DNA of 64,000 nt. It comes from Rhodococcus sp. SMB37 (GTDB lineage Bacteria > Actinomycetota > Actinomycetes > Mycobacteriales > Mycobacteriaceae). The notes beneath the pieces are model-generated. The model worked only from the letters and a program-made list of their open reading frames with translations, was not told the origin of the DNA and made no database searches. The position numbers and the translations under genes are program-made. Below are positions 8,935-17,219 of this stretch, piece by piece. Each line of letters begins with the position of its first letter. Positions within the stretch are counted from its first letter, which is position 1. Location: positions 186,001 through 250,000 of the forward strand of contig NZ_SLVY01000003.1 of NCBI RefSeq assembly GCF_004345605.1. The letters run 5' to 3'.

Positions 8935-8954
8935 GATCCGTAGTGATCACGTAG
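8935..8954 (+). promoter_or_regulatory. Tandem CGTAG operator upstream of the acyl-CoA ligase gene
   Basis: GATCCGTAG (8935-8943) and GATCACGTAG (8945-8954) lie about 110 bp before the ligase start. They are a slightly compressed version of the sites at 678 and 8754. The 400-bp divergent region 8665-9064 holds this site and the one at 8754 and no gene that I can support. Confidence 0.45.
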
Positions 8955-9064
8955 TTGGACGGTATCGACTCACCCAATTGCGAGGGCACAGTTCATCTAC
9001 GAGTCGTGCCGCGAGGCGGGAACCACGACCGACTCCGACTCACACCTGAGCAAAGAGGTCACAC

Positions 9065-10663
9065 ATGCAGTTCGGCAGCGCCTGCTCCACCCTCGTGTCC
9101 CACGCACGTGGCCAATCCATCGGCGACCTTCCGCGGCGGTCCTCGGCACGCTTCCCGGACAAACTCGCGATCGTTCACTGTGAGGTGCGGTTGACGTTCG
9201 CGCAGTTCGACGCGGTGGTCGACCGCGTCGCAGCCGCGCTCCACGCTGCCGGCCTGCGCCGCGGCGATCGCCTGGCAGCGCTCTCGCACAACTGCTGGCA
9301 ACTCCCTGTCCTCAACTTCGCGACTGCCCGGCTCGGGGTCGTCTTCGTCCCGATCAACTTCATGCTCACAGGGCCGGAGATCGCCTACATTCTCGACGAT
9401 TGCCGAGCCGATGCCTTCGTGGTCGAAGATGCCCTCGTCCCCGTCGCCGACCAGGCCGTCGCGGACTCTGCGGGAAGTGTCCGGATCAGAGTCGGTATCG
9501 AACTGTCCGATTCTCCAGTACCGGACAGTTGGACACCGATATCGGAGTGGACGGAGTTCCGTGGCGATGCAGCGCCGGAAGTGCCGATCGGCGACGACGA
9601 CGTCATCCGGATCATGTACACCTCGGGCACGGAGTCACGCCCGAAAGGGGCTCTGCTCACCAGCAGGTCCCTCATGTGGCAGTACATCAGTTGCATCGTC
9701 ACCGGAGGAATGAGCACCGAGGACAAGGAAATTCATGCTCTTCCGCTCTATCATTGCGCCCAATTGGACAACTTCCTCAGCACCGACATCTATCTCGGGG
9801 CCACCAGCGTCATCCTCGACAGACCGGCCCCCGAATTGTTGTTGCGCACCATCGAAGAAGAACAGATCACCAATTTGTTCTGCCCTCCGACCGTATGGAT
9901 CGCCTTGCTGAACTCGCCGAACTTCGACACCACCGACCTTGGGTCGCTGCGCAAGGGTTATTACGGTGCCTCTGCTCTCCCTGTCGAGATCCTGCACGAG
10001 ATGAATCGCCGACTTCCCGGAATCCGACTGTGGAACTTCTACGGTCAGACCGAGATGTCTTCTTTGGCAACGGCCCTGGGTCCGGAAGACCAGATCCGCA
10101 AGGCAGGTTCTGCCGGTCGGCCGGCGTTGAATGTGGAAACTTGCATCGTCGACGACCAGGACCGCCCACTACCCGCAGGAGAGGTCGGCGAGATCGTGCA
10201 CCGCAGTCCGCACGCCACGGTGGGTTATCTCGGCCGGCCCGAGAAAACTGCAGAGGCGTTCTCCGGGGGGTGGTTCCATTCCGGTGACCTCGGCTACCTC
10301 GACGACGAAGGCTATCTGTGGGTGGTGGACCGCAAGAAGGACATGATCAAGACGGGCGGCGAGAATGTTGCCACCCGAGAGGTCGAAGAGGTTGTCTACG
10401 CCCTCGACGGCGTCGAGGAAGTAGCGGTATTTGCTGTTCCCCACCCTCGCTGGATCGAAGCCGTTGCAGCAGCCGTCGTCGTCGCCGACACCGAGATCGA
10501 CGAAGCCGCCGTCGTCGCGTACTGCCGGAAACATCTGGCCGGCTACAAGGTCCCGAAGCACGTCGTGATCGTCGACAGCCTTCCGAAGAACCCCAGTGGC
10601 AAGATTCTCAAGCGCCGACTGCGTGAACAATTCTCCGCAGAACCGTCCATCGCCAGAACGTAG
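9065..10663 (+). CDS. Acyl-CoA synthetase (AMP-dependent ligase)
   Basis: A 532-residue ANL-superfamily ligase. Core motifs are in order: MYTSGTESRPKGALLTS (P-loop), the acyl pocket FCPPTVW, NFYGQTEMSS, GWFHSGDLGYLDDEGYLWVV with the adenylate-binding Asp, the hinge RKKDMIKTGGENV, and the catalytic Lys in LPKNPSGKILKRRL. It probably activates a carboxylic acid released in the pathway to its CoA ester. The start ATG 9065 follows AAAGAGG. It is divergent from the monooxygenase and carries a related operator. The 160-bp gap with its own operator suggests the BVMO operon downstream has a separate promoter. Confidence 0.9.
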   Translation: MQFGSACSTLVSHARGQSIGDLPRRSSARFPDKLAIVHCEVRLTFAQFDAVVDRVAAALHAAGLRRGDRLAALSHNCWQLPVLNFATARLGVVFVPINFMLTGPEIAYILDDCRADAFVVEDALVPVADQAVADSAGSVRIRVGIELSDSPVPDSWTPISEWTEFRGDAAPEVPIGDDDVIRIMYTSGTESRPKGALLTSRSLMWQYISCIVTGGMSTEDKEIHALPLYHCAQLDNFLSTDIYLGATSVILDRPAPELLLRTIEEEQITNLFCPPTVWIALLNSPNFDTTDLGSLRKGYYGASALPVEILHEMNRRLPGIRLWNFYGQTEMSSLATALGPEDQIRKAGSAGRPALNVETCIVDDQDRPLPAGEVGEIVHRSPHATVGYLGRPEKTAEAFSGGWFHSGDLGYLDDEGYLWVVDRKKDMIKTGGENVATREVEEVVYALDGVEEVAVFAVPHPRWIEAVAAAVVVADTEIDEAAVVAYCRKHLAGYKVPKHVVIVDSLPKNPSGKILKRRLREQFSAEPSIART

Positions 10664-10743
10664 CGCCGGAAACATCTGATTCGCCCGACGCGACATCCGT
10701 TACCGGCAGGCCGTTTCTGGCGTCACCCTGATGATCGACAAAA

Positions 10744-10760
10744 TGTCCGAAGTTCGGACA
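10744..10760. promoter_or_regulatory. TGTCC-N7-GGACA palindrome upstream of the BVMO gene
   Basis: TGTCCGAA-G-TTCGGACA is a perfect 17-bp inverted repeat 64 bp before the BVMO start. The same outer arms and spacing recur at 14034-14050 before the GAF-Fis activator gene, so the activator probably binds both. Confidence 0.6.
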
Positions 10761-10823
10761 GTCATCCGTGTCGACTCTCACAACAATGACATCTCAGTGA
10801 CCAGCACCACGGAAGGGCTCGAG

Positions 10824-12461
10824 ATGTCGACAGCGAATGCTGAACCTACGGAAACCGCAACGCAATCGCTCGAACTGGATGCACTGATCATCGGCGCAGG
10901 AGTTGCCGGTCTGTACCAGCTGCACCAGCTACGAGAACAGGGTCTGCGAGTGCGCGCATACGACGCCGCCGACGACGTCGGGGGTACCTGGTACTGGAAC
11001 CGTTATCCCGGTGCGCGTTTCGACTCCGAGGCGTACATCTACCAGTACCTGTTCTCAGAAGAGCTGTACAAGAACTGGAGTTGGAGCCAACGCTTTCCCG
11101 GCCAGCCGGAGATCGAGCGCTGGATGCACTACATCGCAGACTCCCTCGATCTTCGCCGCGACATCCAACTGTCCACCAGAATCACCAGCGCGCACTACGA
11201 CGAACTCGCCGCGAAGTGGGTCGTGCGGACCGATCGCGGCGAGACGATCACCACTCGGTTCCTGGTCGCCTGCAGCGGAATGCTGTCGGCTCCGATGTCG
11301 TCCATGTTCGAGGGGCAGGAAAATTTCGACGGACAGATCTTCCACACCTCCCGTTGGCCGAAGGACGGTGCTGATCTCGACGGCAAGCGGGTCGCTGTCA
11401 TCGGGGTCGGCGCCACCGGCATCCAGGTGATCCAGACCGTCGCCGACAAGGTCGAGCATCTGAAGGTGTTCATCCGCACCCCCCAGTACGCGCTACCGAT
11501 GAAGAATCCAGCCTTCGACGAGTCGGACGTAGCGGCATACAAGAACCGGTTCGCCGAGCTGAAAGAGACACTGCCGACCACCTTCAGCGGCTTCGAATAC
11601 GACTTCGAGCACGTGTGGGCAGATCTGACTCCGGAACAGCGCAACGACGTGCTCGAAGAGATCTACGAGAACGGCTCATTGAAGCTGTGGCTCGCGTCGT
11701 TCGGTGAGATGTTCTACGAAGAGGAGATCAGCGAAGAGATCTCGGAGTTCGTCCGACGCAAGATGCGCGCACGCCTCCAGGATCCACACCTGTGCGACCT
11801 GCTCATCCCCACCGACTACGGCTTCGGCACGCATCGTGTGCCCCTGGAAACGAACTATCTCGAGGTCTATCACCGCCCGAACGTCGAGGCCATCGGAGTC
11901 CGCAACAATCCGATCACCCGGATCGTGCCCGAAGGCATAGTTCTGGCCGACGGCACGCTGCACGAGGTCGACGTCATTGTCATGGCCACGGGTTTCGACG
12001 CCGGCACAGGAGCATTGACGCGGATCGACATCCGCGGGCGCGGCGGACGGTCACTGAAGGACGACTGGAATCGCGACATCCGCACGACCATGGGTCTGAT
12101 GGTGCACGGCTACCCCAACATGCTCACGACCGGTGCGCCTCTGGCCCCGTCCGCAGCACTGTGCAATATGACCACCTGCCTGCAACAACAGACCGAATGG
12201 ATAGCCGAATGCATCCGGTATATGCGGGCGCACGACCACACTGTCATCGAGCCGACCCTGGCCGGTGAGGACGAGTGGGTCGCCCACCATGACGAGACCG
12301 CGAACGCCACCCTGGTCTCGAAAACCGACTCTTGGTACAACGGCGCAAACGTCCCCGGCAAGCCCCGCCGCGTGCTGTCCTACATCGGCGGAGTCGGCGT
12401 CTATCGGGAAAAGACCCTCGCTGCCGCTGCCGCCGGGTACAAAGGTTTTCAACTGAGCTGA
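10824..12461 (+). CDS. Baeyer-Villiger monooxygenase (flavin-containing, class B)
   Basis: A 545-residue protein with two Rossmann motifs, GAGVAG (24-29) and GVGATG (194-199), flanking the Baeyer-Villiger fingerprint F168-x-G-xxx-H174-xxx-W178-P179. The N-terminal DDVGGTWYWNRYPGARFDSE is typical of cyclic- and aryl-ketone monooxygenases. Reaction: NADPH and O2-dependent insertion of oxygen next to a ketone, giving an ester or lactone. ATG 10824, behind GGAAGG, gives family-typical length; the ATG at 10731 would place the operator palindrome inside the gene. It heads an operon with a hydrolase (41 bp on) and an EthD protein. The substrate ketone may be made by the SDR at 807. Confidence 0.93.
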   Translation: MSTANAEPTETATQSLELDALIIGAGVAGLYQLHQLREQGLRVRAYDAADDVGGTWYWNRYPGARFDSEAYIYQYLFSEELYKNWSWSQRFPGQPEIERWMHYIADSLDLRRDIQLSTRITSAHYDELAAKWVVRTDRGETITTRFLVACSGMLSAPMSSMFEGQENFDGQIFHTSRWPKDGADLDGKRVAVIGVGATGIQVIQTVADKVEHLKVFIRTPQYALPMKNPAFDESDVAAYKNRFAELKETLPTTFSGFEYDFEHVWADLTPEQRNDVLEEIYENGSLKLWLASFGEMFYEEEISEEISEFVRRKMRARLQDPHLCDLLIPTDYGFGTHRVPLETNYLEVYHRPNVEAIGVRNNPITRIVPEGIVLADGTLHEVDVIVMATGFDAGTGALTRIDIRGRGGRSLKDDWNRDIRTTMGLMVHGYPNMLTTGAPLAPSAALCNMTTCLQQQTEWIAECIRYMRAHDHTVIEPTLAGEDEWVAHHDETANATLVSKTDSWYNGANVPGKPRRVLSYIGGVGVYREKTLAAAAAGYKGFQLS

Positions 12462-12501
12462 CCCACTACCCACTTCATCTGCTCGCCCGAGGAGGACGAC
12501 C

Positions 12502-13563
12502 ATGATCGAGAACCCGTACTACACAAGTGAATTTCATGGCGATTACGACGTGATCAGCATTGGACCACTCGATTTGGAGGAAGGCGGTTCCATACCCGAG
12601 TGCCGACTCGCGGTAGCAACCTTCGGCGCTTTGAACGAGGCCAAGGACAACGCGATCCTCATCCCGACGTGGTATTCGGGTACGCACCAGATCTGGCGGG
12701 ATGTCTATATCGGCCCCGACCACGCACTCGACCCGGAGAAATACTTCATCGTCTGCATCGATCAGATCGGTAGCGGGCTGTCGATTTCACCGCACAACGC
12801 CGCCGGCGCCAACGCAGGAATCGCGATGTCGAAGTTCCCGCACGTCCGTATCGGTGACAACGTGGTCGCGCAGGAACGCTTGCTGCGGGAGCACTTCGGT
12901 ATCACGCGGCTTGCGCTCGTGACCGGCGGTTCGATGGGAGCTCAGCAGACTTACGAATGGGCAGTGCGATTCCCCGACAAGGTATTGCGTGCCGCACCTA
13001 TCGCGGGCACTGCCCAGAACACGCCGGGCGACTTCCTCATCGCCCAGATCATGCGCGAAGCGATCCAGTCGGATCCGGGATGGAACGGCGGTGAGTACAC
13101 CTCCCACGAACAGGTCGTCGACGGTCTGACCCGGCAAGCCCATATCTGGGCAGTTCTCGGCTTCTCGACCGAGTTCTGGAAGCAGGAGATCTGGCGGGCA
13201 ATGGACTTCGACTCCAGGGACGCATTCCTCACCGGATTTCTCGAGCCCTATTTCACTGCGATGGATCCCAACGCGCTCCTCACTCAGTCATGGGCGTGGC
13301 AGCGCGGTGACGTCGCCCGTCACACCGGCGGCGATCTGACTGCAGCGCTCGGACGAATCACCGCCAAGACCTTCGTCATGCCCATCGACGAGGATCAGCT
13401 GTTCCCGGTGCGGGACTGTGAGCCCGAGCAGCAATTGATCAAGGACAGCGAACTGCGGGTCGTCGAAGACACCCTTGGCCATTTGGGGCTGTTCGGTGTT
13501 TCGCCTACCTATATGCCGCAGATCGACCGCCATCTCCGAGATCTCCTCGACACCGAGATCTGA
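12502..13563 (+). CDS. Alpha/beta hydrolase of the homoserine-acetyltransferase-like (MetX) branch
   Basis: A 353-residue hydrolase. ILIPTWYSGTH is the oxyanion-side strand, VTGGSMGAQQTYEW holds the nucleophile elbow (GGSMG), and the C-terminal MPIDEDQLFPVRD and LGHLGLFG segments supply the acid and His. This is the layout of MetX-like acyltransferases, many of which act as hydrolases. Its place directly after the BVMO gene (40-bp gap, GAGGAGG ribosome site) suggests it opens the ester or lactone made by the BVMO, as esterases do in several acetone and cyclic-ketone operons. A role in methionine synthesis is unlikely here. Confidence 0.8.
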   Translation: MIENPYYTSEFHGDYDVISIGPLDLEEGGSIPECRLAVATFGALNEAKDNAILIPTWYSGTHQIWRDVYIGPDHALDPEKYFIVCIDQIGSGLSISPHNAAGANAGIAMSKFPHVRIGDNVVAQERLLREHFGITRLALVTGGSMGAQQTYEWAVRFPDKVLRAAPIAGTAQNTPGDFLIAQIMREAIQSDPGWNGGEYTSHEQVVDGLTRQAHIWAVLGFSTEFWKQEIWRAMDFDSRDAFLTGFLEPYFTAMDPNALLTQSWAWQRGDVARHTGGDLTAALGRITAKTFVMPIDEDQLFPVRDCEPEQQLIKDSELRVVEDTLGHLGLFGVSPTYMPQIDRHLRDLLDTEI

Positions 13564-13602
13564 CCAGCTGTACCGCGCAGTCACATCTTCGAAGGGAATC
13601 CA

Positions 13603-13914
13603 GTGCATCACCTCATCGTCTGCTACGGCCACCCCGATGACCCCGAGTCCTTCGACCGGTACTACAGCGCCACCCATCGCCCATTGGCCGACAGGATCCC
13701 CGGTGTGCGTACCTGGCATGCCGGCAAGGTCAGCACGCTCGACCGGTCGCAGGCGCCCTACTATCTCGTAGCCGTTCTGAGCTTCGACTCCAGACAGGCG
13801 CTCGACGACGGGCTCGCATCAGCCGAAGGGCAGGCCGCCGCCGCCGACATCGGAAACTTCGCCACTGGCGGCGCCACCTTGTTCGTCACCGACGGCTTCA
13901 TTCCCTCCGCCTGA
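13603..13914 (+). CDS. EthD-domain protein
   Basis: A 103-residue ferredoxin-like fold protein. MHHLIVCYGHPDDPESFDRY, then THRPLADRIPGVRTW and a C-terminal FVTDGF strand match the EthD family, small dimeric proteins found in ether- and ketone-degradation operons, usually with poorly defined roles. The start is GTG 13603 with GAAGGGA upstream. It is the last gene of the BVMO operon, followed 9 bp later by a strong hairpin. Confidence 0.78.
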   Translation: MHHLIVCYGHPDDPESFDRYYSATHRPLADRIPGVRTWHAGKVSTLDRSQAPYYLVAVLSFDSRQALDDGLASAEGQAAAADIGNFATGGATLFVTDGFIPSA

Positions 13915-13923
13915 ACTGGGGCC

Positions 13924-13963
13924 GCGCCTCCCGGACCATGCACGCACTGGGTCCGGGAGGCGC
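13924..13963 (+). terminator. Terminator of the BVMO operon
   Basis: Perfect 14-base arms GCGCCTCCCGGACC (13924-13937) and GGTCCGGGAGGCGC (13950-13963) with a 12-base loop lie just after the EthD stop. Confidence 0.85.
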
Positions 13964-14033
13964 AGTCGTCCGGCTCCGCCACCCACCCTCGCACCTCGAG
14001 CCCGCCCCGAGTTGGAGCAGGTTTCCCACCCGA

Positions 14034-14050
14034 TGTCCCATTCTGGGACA
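14034..14050. promoter_or_regulatory. TGTCC-N7-GGACA palindrome upstream of the GAF-Fis activator gene
   Basis: TGTCCCA-TTC-TGGGACA is a perfect inverted repeat 66 bp before the activator start, almost the same distance as the matching palindrome before the BVMO gene. Autoregulation is the simplest reading. Confidence 0.6.
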
Positions 14051-14115
14051 CTCGAGACAGGTGATCTGCGACACAGTGATGTGGAAACGGCAGAGACACG
14101 CAGGACGGAGATGCG

Positions 14116-15876
14116 ATGGATACTGACTACCGGAGGCGGCGAGTGACCACCGACCGTCGACCCGCTTCATCCCTGTCCACAACCGACGACGTCTCGAGTT
14201 TTATCGCCCAGTCGTGGCAGCGATCTCGCCAGGCGGGTGTAGTACCGGATGGTTCGAACCCTCCTCGTCTCCAGTTCGTCGAGGACCTCGACCTGCGGCG
14301 CAGGCTGGTCCAATGCGCTTCACCGATCCTCGATCGCCTTCACGACGACCTGTCCGGAATGTCGCTGAGCGTCGCGTTGACCGACGAGCATGCGCAGGTC
14401 ATGTTGCGCCGCGACAACGATCCTGCCCTTGCCGCGAAGCTGGATGGTGTCTGCTTCGCGCCGGGGTTCAACTACTCAGAGGACGTCATCGGTACCAATG
14501 GCGTCGGCACAGCCCTCGAAACCGGGATGGCCGTCTACGTCAACGGGCGCGAACACTTCCACGAGGCAATTCACGATTTCAGCTGCGCCGGCGCACCTAT
14601 CCACAATCCGATTCTCGGGCGTGTCGAAGGGCTGATCGACATCACCGGTCTCGCCCGAGAGGCGAACCCCCTGATGCGTCAGCTCGCGCTCGGAGCTGCC
14701 CGGGACATCGAATCCGCACTCCGTTCGACGGGATCGGAGAAGCAACAGCTCGTACTGGGAGAGTTTCTGGCAGCCTGTCGGCGGCGGCAGGCCGCGGTGT
14801 ACTCACTGAGCTGCGGTGTCTTCATGTCGAACTCCATCGGCTCTCGCCTGCTCGATCCGATCGATGAAGCGTTCCTCCGCGAGGAGGCGCATGCACTGCT
14901 CGGCCCTTCGCAGATCACCCAACTCGACCTTCACCTGCCCTCGGGCGGAAGTATCACGGTCAAGCGCAACATCATCGAGGACGGTGTCGAGGTCGCGGGC
15001 GTGATCCTGGAAGTCGAACGGTCCCCGCACCCCACACGCGCGATCACACGCCACCGAAGCATTCCCGTGCTGCCGGGGTCGACCGGTTCGTCACCACAGT
15101 GGGCGCGGTGCAGCAGTGAGCTGATCGCGCTCGCCTCGTCAGAGGCCAACACGATCCTGCGAGGAGAAGGCGGAAGCGGCAGGCTCACCCTTGCCCGCGG
15201 CGCGCACCTGTACAAGAATCCGCAAGCACCGATCGTCGTCGTGGAGTGCGATGCCACCCAGCCCGTGGAATCGGGCGTAAGTAAGGCGATCGAGTCTTCC
15301 GCCACCACAATCGTTCTGCGCAATATCGATCTACTCGACGCACAACAGGACCAGGTCGTCTCCGATTTGGTATCCGCCGACCAGCGCAGCTATCCCGCAC
15401 GGTGGATCGTCGCCACTTCATCCACGGATGGCAGTCGACTCCTGCACTCGGTCCTCGCCCGAAACTTCGCCACGACACTCGACGTCCCCGCTTTACGGCA
15501 TCACCCCGATGACATACCGGCCATCATCCGGATGCGCTTGGGGCAGAGTGCACCTCACCGAGAGTCGGATATTCGCGATGACGCGTTGCGAGTGCTGAAG
15601 AAGTATCACTGGCCGGGCAACATCACCGAACTCGTGGACACTCTCGAGTTCGCCCTGCGTGTCAAGCCGGCGGGGGCGATCACCGCCGCAGATCTGCCAC
15701 CCGCACTCAGTTCTGCGCCTCGGCGAACGATGACGACGATGGAAATCGCCGAACGCGATGCCATCGTGGTGGCGCTCCGCGAATGTGGAGGCAACCGCGT
15801 CGCAGCCGCGAAATCGCTGGGAATCGCCCGATCATCGCTCTATCGGAAGATCGAGACCTTCGGCATTCACGTCTGA
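14116..15876 (+). CDS. GAF-Fis transcriptional activator, AcoR/MimR-like, without GAFTGA
   Basis: A 586-residue regulator laid out like AcoR-type activators: an N-terminal helical segment (FIAQSWQRSRQAGV), a GAF sensor (NYSEDVIGTNGVGTALETG, then SCAGAPIHNPILGRVEGLID), a degraded AAA domain, and a C-terminal Fis HTH (ALRECGGNRVAAAKSLGIAR). The Walker A position reads GEGGSGRL, the usual Lys is absent, and no GAFTGA sigma-54 loop can be found. It therefore probably works with a sigma-70-type polymerase, as described for some actinobacterial relatives. It sits after the BVMO operon and shares its 17-bp operator, so it is the likely local activator. The start ATG 14116 follows CGGAG. Confidence 0.85.
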   Translation: MDTDYRRRRVTTDRRPASSLSTTDDVSSFIAQSWQRSRQAGVVPDGSNPPRLQFVEDLDLRRRLVQCASPILDRLHDDLSGMSLSVALTDEHAQVMLRRDNDPALAAKLDGVCFAPGFNYSEDVIGTNGVGTALETGMAVYVNGREHFHEAIHDFSCAGAPIHNPILGRVEGLIDITGLAREANPLMRQLALGAARDIESALRSTGSEKQQLVLGEFLAACRRRQAAVYSLSCGVFMSNSIGSRLLDPIDEAFLREEAHALLGPSQITQLDLHLPSGGSITVKRNIIEDGVEVAGVILEVERSPHPTRAITRHRSIPVLPGSTGSSPQWARCSSELIALASSEANTILRGEGGSGRLTLARGAHLYKNPQAPIVVVECDATQPVESGVSKAIESSATTIVLRNIDLLDAQQDQVVSDLVSADQRSYPARWIVATSSTDGSRLLHSVLARNFATTLDVPALRHHPDDIPAIIRMRLGQSAPHRESDIRDDALRVLKKYHWPGNITELVDTLEFALRVKPAGAITAADLPPALSSAPRRTMTTMEIAERDAIVVALRECGGNRVAAAKSLGIARSSLYRKIETFGIHV

Positions 15877-15937
15877 TGTGGATCATCGGCATCGTCGGCG
15901 CGGTCCGGACGAACGCCCTGTCTGTCAGTATGGGCTC

Positions 15938-16315
15938 ATGTCAGCCCTGAGAATCTTAGGACGCGTGACCGGATGGACCTGCATCGCGATCGGAGGCATC
16001 CAGCTCGTCGGCGGAGCCTCCGCGGAACCCGGCATGACCGATGACGCGACCGTGGACTCACACGTGCGCTTCATGGGCCCCGTCTTCGCCGGCTACGGAT
16101 TGAGTTGGCTCGACGCCACGGCTCGCCCCGAACCGGACCTGAACCGGATGCGGATCCTCGCCGGATTGATGGCTCTCGGAGGTGTCGGCCGGCTCGCGAC
16201 CCGCGCCACCCTGGGTCGGCCCCACCGCTTCCATGATCTGCTGCTCGCCGTGGAGCTCGCTTCCCCGGTAGTGGTGGAGGTGTTGGCCCGGCGCGAGCGT
16301 CCCGCGCGCGGTTAG
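15938..16315 (+). CDS. DUF4345-like small membrane protein
   Basis: A 125-residue membrane protein with about four hydrophobic stretches (TGWTCIAIGGIQLVGG, MGPVFAGYGLSWL, ILAGLMALGGVGRLATRA, LLLAVELASPVVVEVL). The RFMGPVFAGYG pattern is typical of DUF4345. The function of this family is not known. I take ATG 15938 as the start; the track frame is open far upstream only because it overlaps the activator 3' end in another frame. Confidence 0.65.
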   Translation: MSALRILGRVTGWTCIAIGGIQLVGGASAEPGMTDDATVDSHVRFMGPVFAGYGLSWLDATARPEPDLNRMRILAGLMALGGVGRLATRATLGRPHRFHDLLLAVELASPVVVEVLARRERPARG

Positions 16316-16371
16316 CCTCCGACCCGGATGCCTCGATCAGCGCCTGGTGCCGTGTGCCGCACCAGACGACC

Positions 16372-16424
16372 TTGACAGGCAACCTTTGGGTTGCTTATTT
16401 TGGAATAGGCAACCCAAAGGTTGC
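16372..16424 (+). promoter_or_regulatory. Promoter with twin GCAACC-N4-GGTTGC operators
   Basis: TTGACA (16372-16377), 18 bp and TATTTT (16396-16401) form a strong sigma-70-type promoter, rare in this GC-rich window. One palindrome (16379-16394) fills the spacer; the second (16409-16424) lies just after the -10, centred 30 bp (three helical turns) away. A repressor bound there would block polymerase. The obvious candidate is the ArsR-type product encoded 20 bp downstream. Confidence 0.8.
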
Positions 16425-16443
16425 TTGAAGAGGTGATGGTGGC

Positions 16444-17208
16444 ATGGACGAGGTATTCAAGGCGCTCTCCGACGCCAACCGCAGACGACTACTCGACCGC
16501 CTCAACATGCGTAATGGGCAGAGCCTGCGGGAGCTCCGTGAGGGACTGGAGATGTCCCGGCAGGCAGTGACGAAACATCTCGCCGTGTTGATCGACGCAA
16601 ACCTCGTCGCGACCGTACGGCACGGTCGGGAACGTCTGCACTACCTCAATCCCGCCCCCATCAGCGAGATCGCCGACCGCTGGATCGGCAAGTACGACCG
16701 CGAACGCCTCCACGCGCTCGCGGACCTGAAACGATCCCTGGAGGACCGACCGATGAGCAAGCCCACGTTCGTGTACGTCACGTATATCCAGACCACCCCC
16801 GAGAAGCTCTGGCAAGCACTTACCGACGCCGCCTTCATCCGTCGCTGGTTCGGTGGGATGGCCATGGAATCCGACTGGCAGGTCGGATCACCGATCATCG
16901 CAATCGACCCGGACGGCACCCGGGTCGAGACCGGGGAGGTCGTGTTGGAATCCGAACCGGGCAAACACCTGGCCTACACCTTCAAGGTCGCAGCCGACGC
17001 CGGCAGCGAGTACGCCGAGTTGGCCGAAGAACCGGCGTCGCGGGTCACGTTCGAACTCGAACAGGACGGCGAGACAGTCAAGCTGACGCTGACCCACGAT
17101 GACTTCATCGGACCGGAGAGCAAGGTTCTGGAGTCCGTCCAGCACGGCTGGCCGGCGTTCATGTCCAGTCTGAAGACTTTGCTCGAGACCGGTGAGCCGC
17201 TGCCCTGA
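16444..17208 (+). CDS. ArsR-type HTH fused to an AHSA1/SRPBCC domain
   Basis: A 254-residue fusion. Residues 1-100 form an ArsR winged helix (FKALSDANRRRLLDRL, then MSRQAVTKHLAVLIDANLV). Residues about 105-250 form an AHSA1/START-like ligand-binding domain (TTPEKLWQALTDAAFIRRWF, then LTHDDF and a final HGWPAFMSSLKTLLE). An internal ATG (MSKPTF) starts the second domain, as if two neighbouring genes had joined; such pairs are often separate. Expected role: autorepressor whose hydrophobic pocket senses a small molecule. The paired palindromes in its promoter support autoregulation. Confidence 0.85.
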   Translation: MDEVFKALSDANRRRLLDRLNMRNGQSLRELREGLEMSRQAVTKHLAVLIDANLVATVRHGRERLHYLNPAPISEIADRWIGKYDRERLHALADLKRSLEDRPMSKPTFVYVTYIQTTPEKLWQALTDAAFIRRWFGGMAMESDWQVGSPIIAIDPDGTRVETGEVVLESEPGKHLAYTFKVAADAGSEYAELAEEPASRVTFELEQDGETVKLTLTHDDFIGPESKVLESVQHGWPAFMSSLKTLLETGEPLP

Positions 17209-17219
17209 CCATCAGACGA

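Noticed and set aside
10731-10823. Longer N-terminus for the BVMO starting at ATG 10731
   Set aside because: It would include the TGTCC-N7-GGACA palindrome and add 31 residues not typical of the family; ATG 10824 has a better ribosome site.
12502-13563. Naming the hydrolase metX (homoserine O-acetyltransferase)
   Set aside because: The fold fits, but the BVMO operon context points to ester or lactone hydrolysis, and many relatives are hydrolases.
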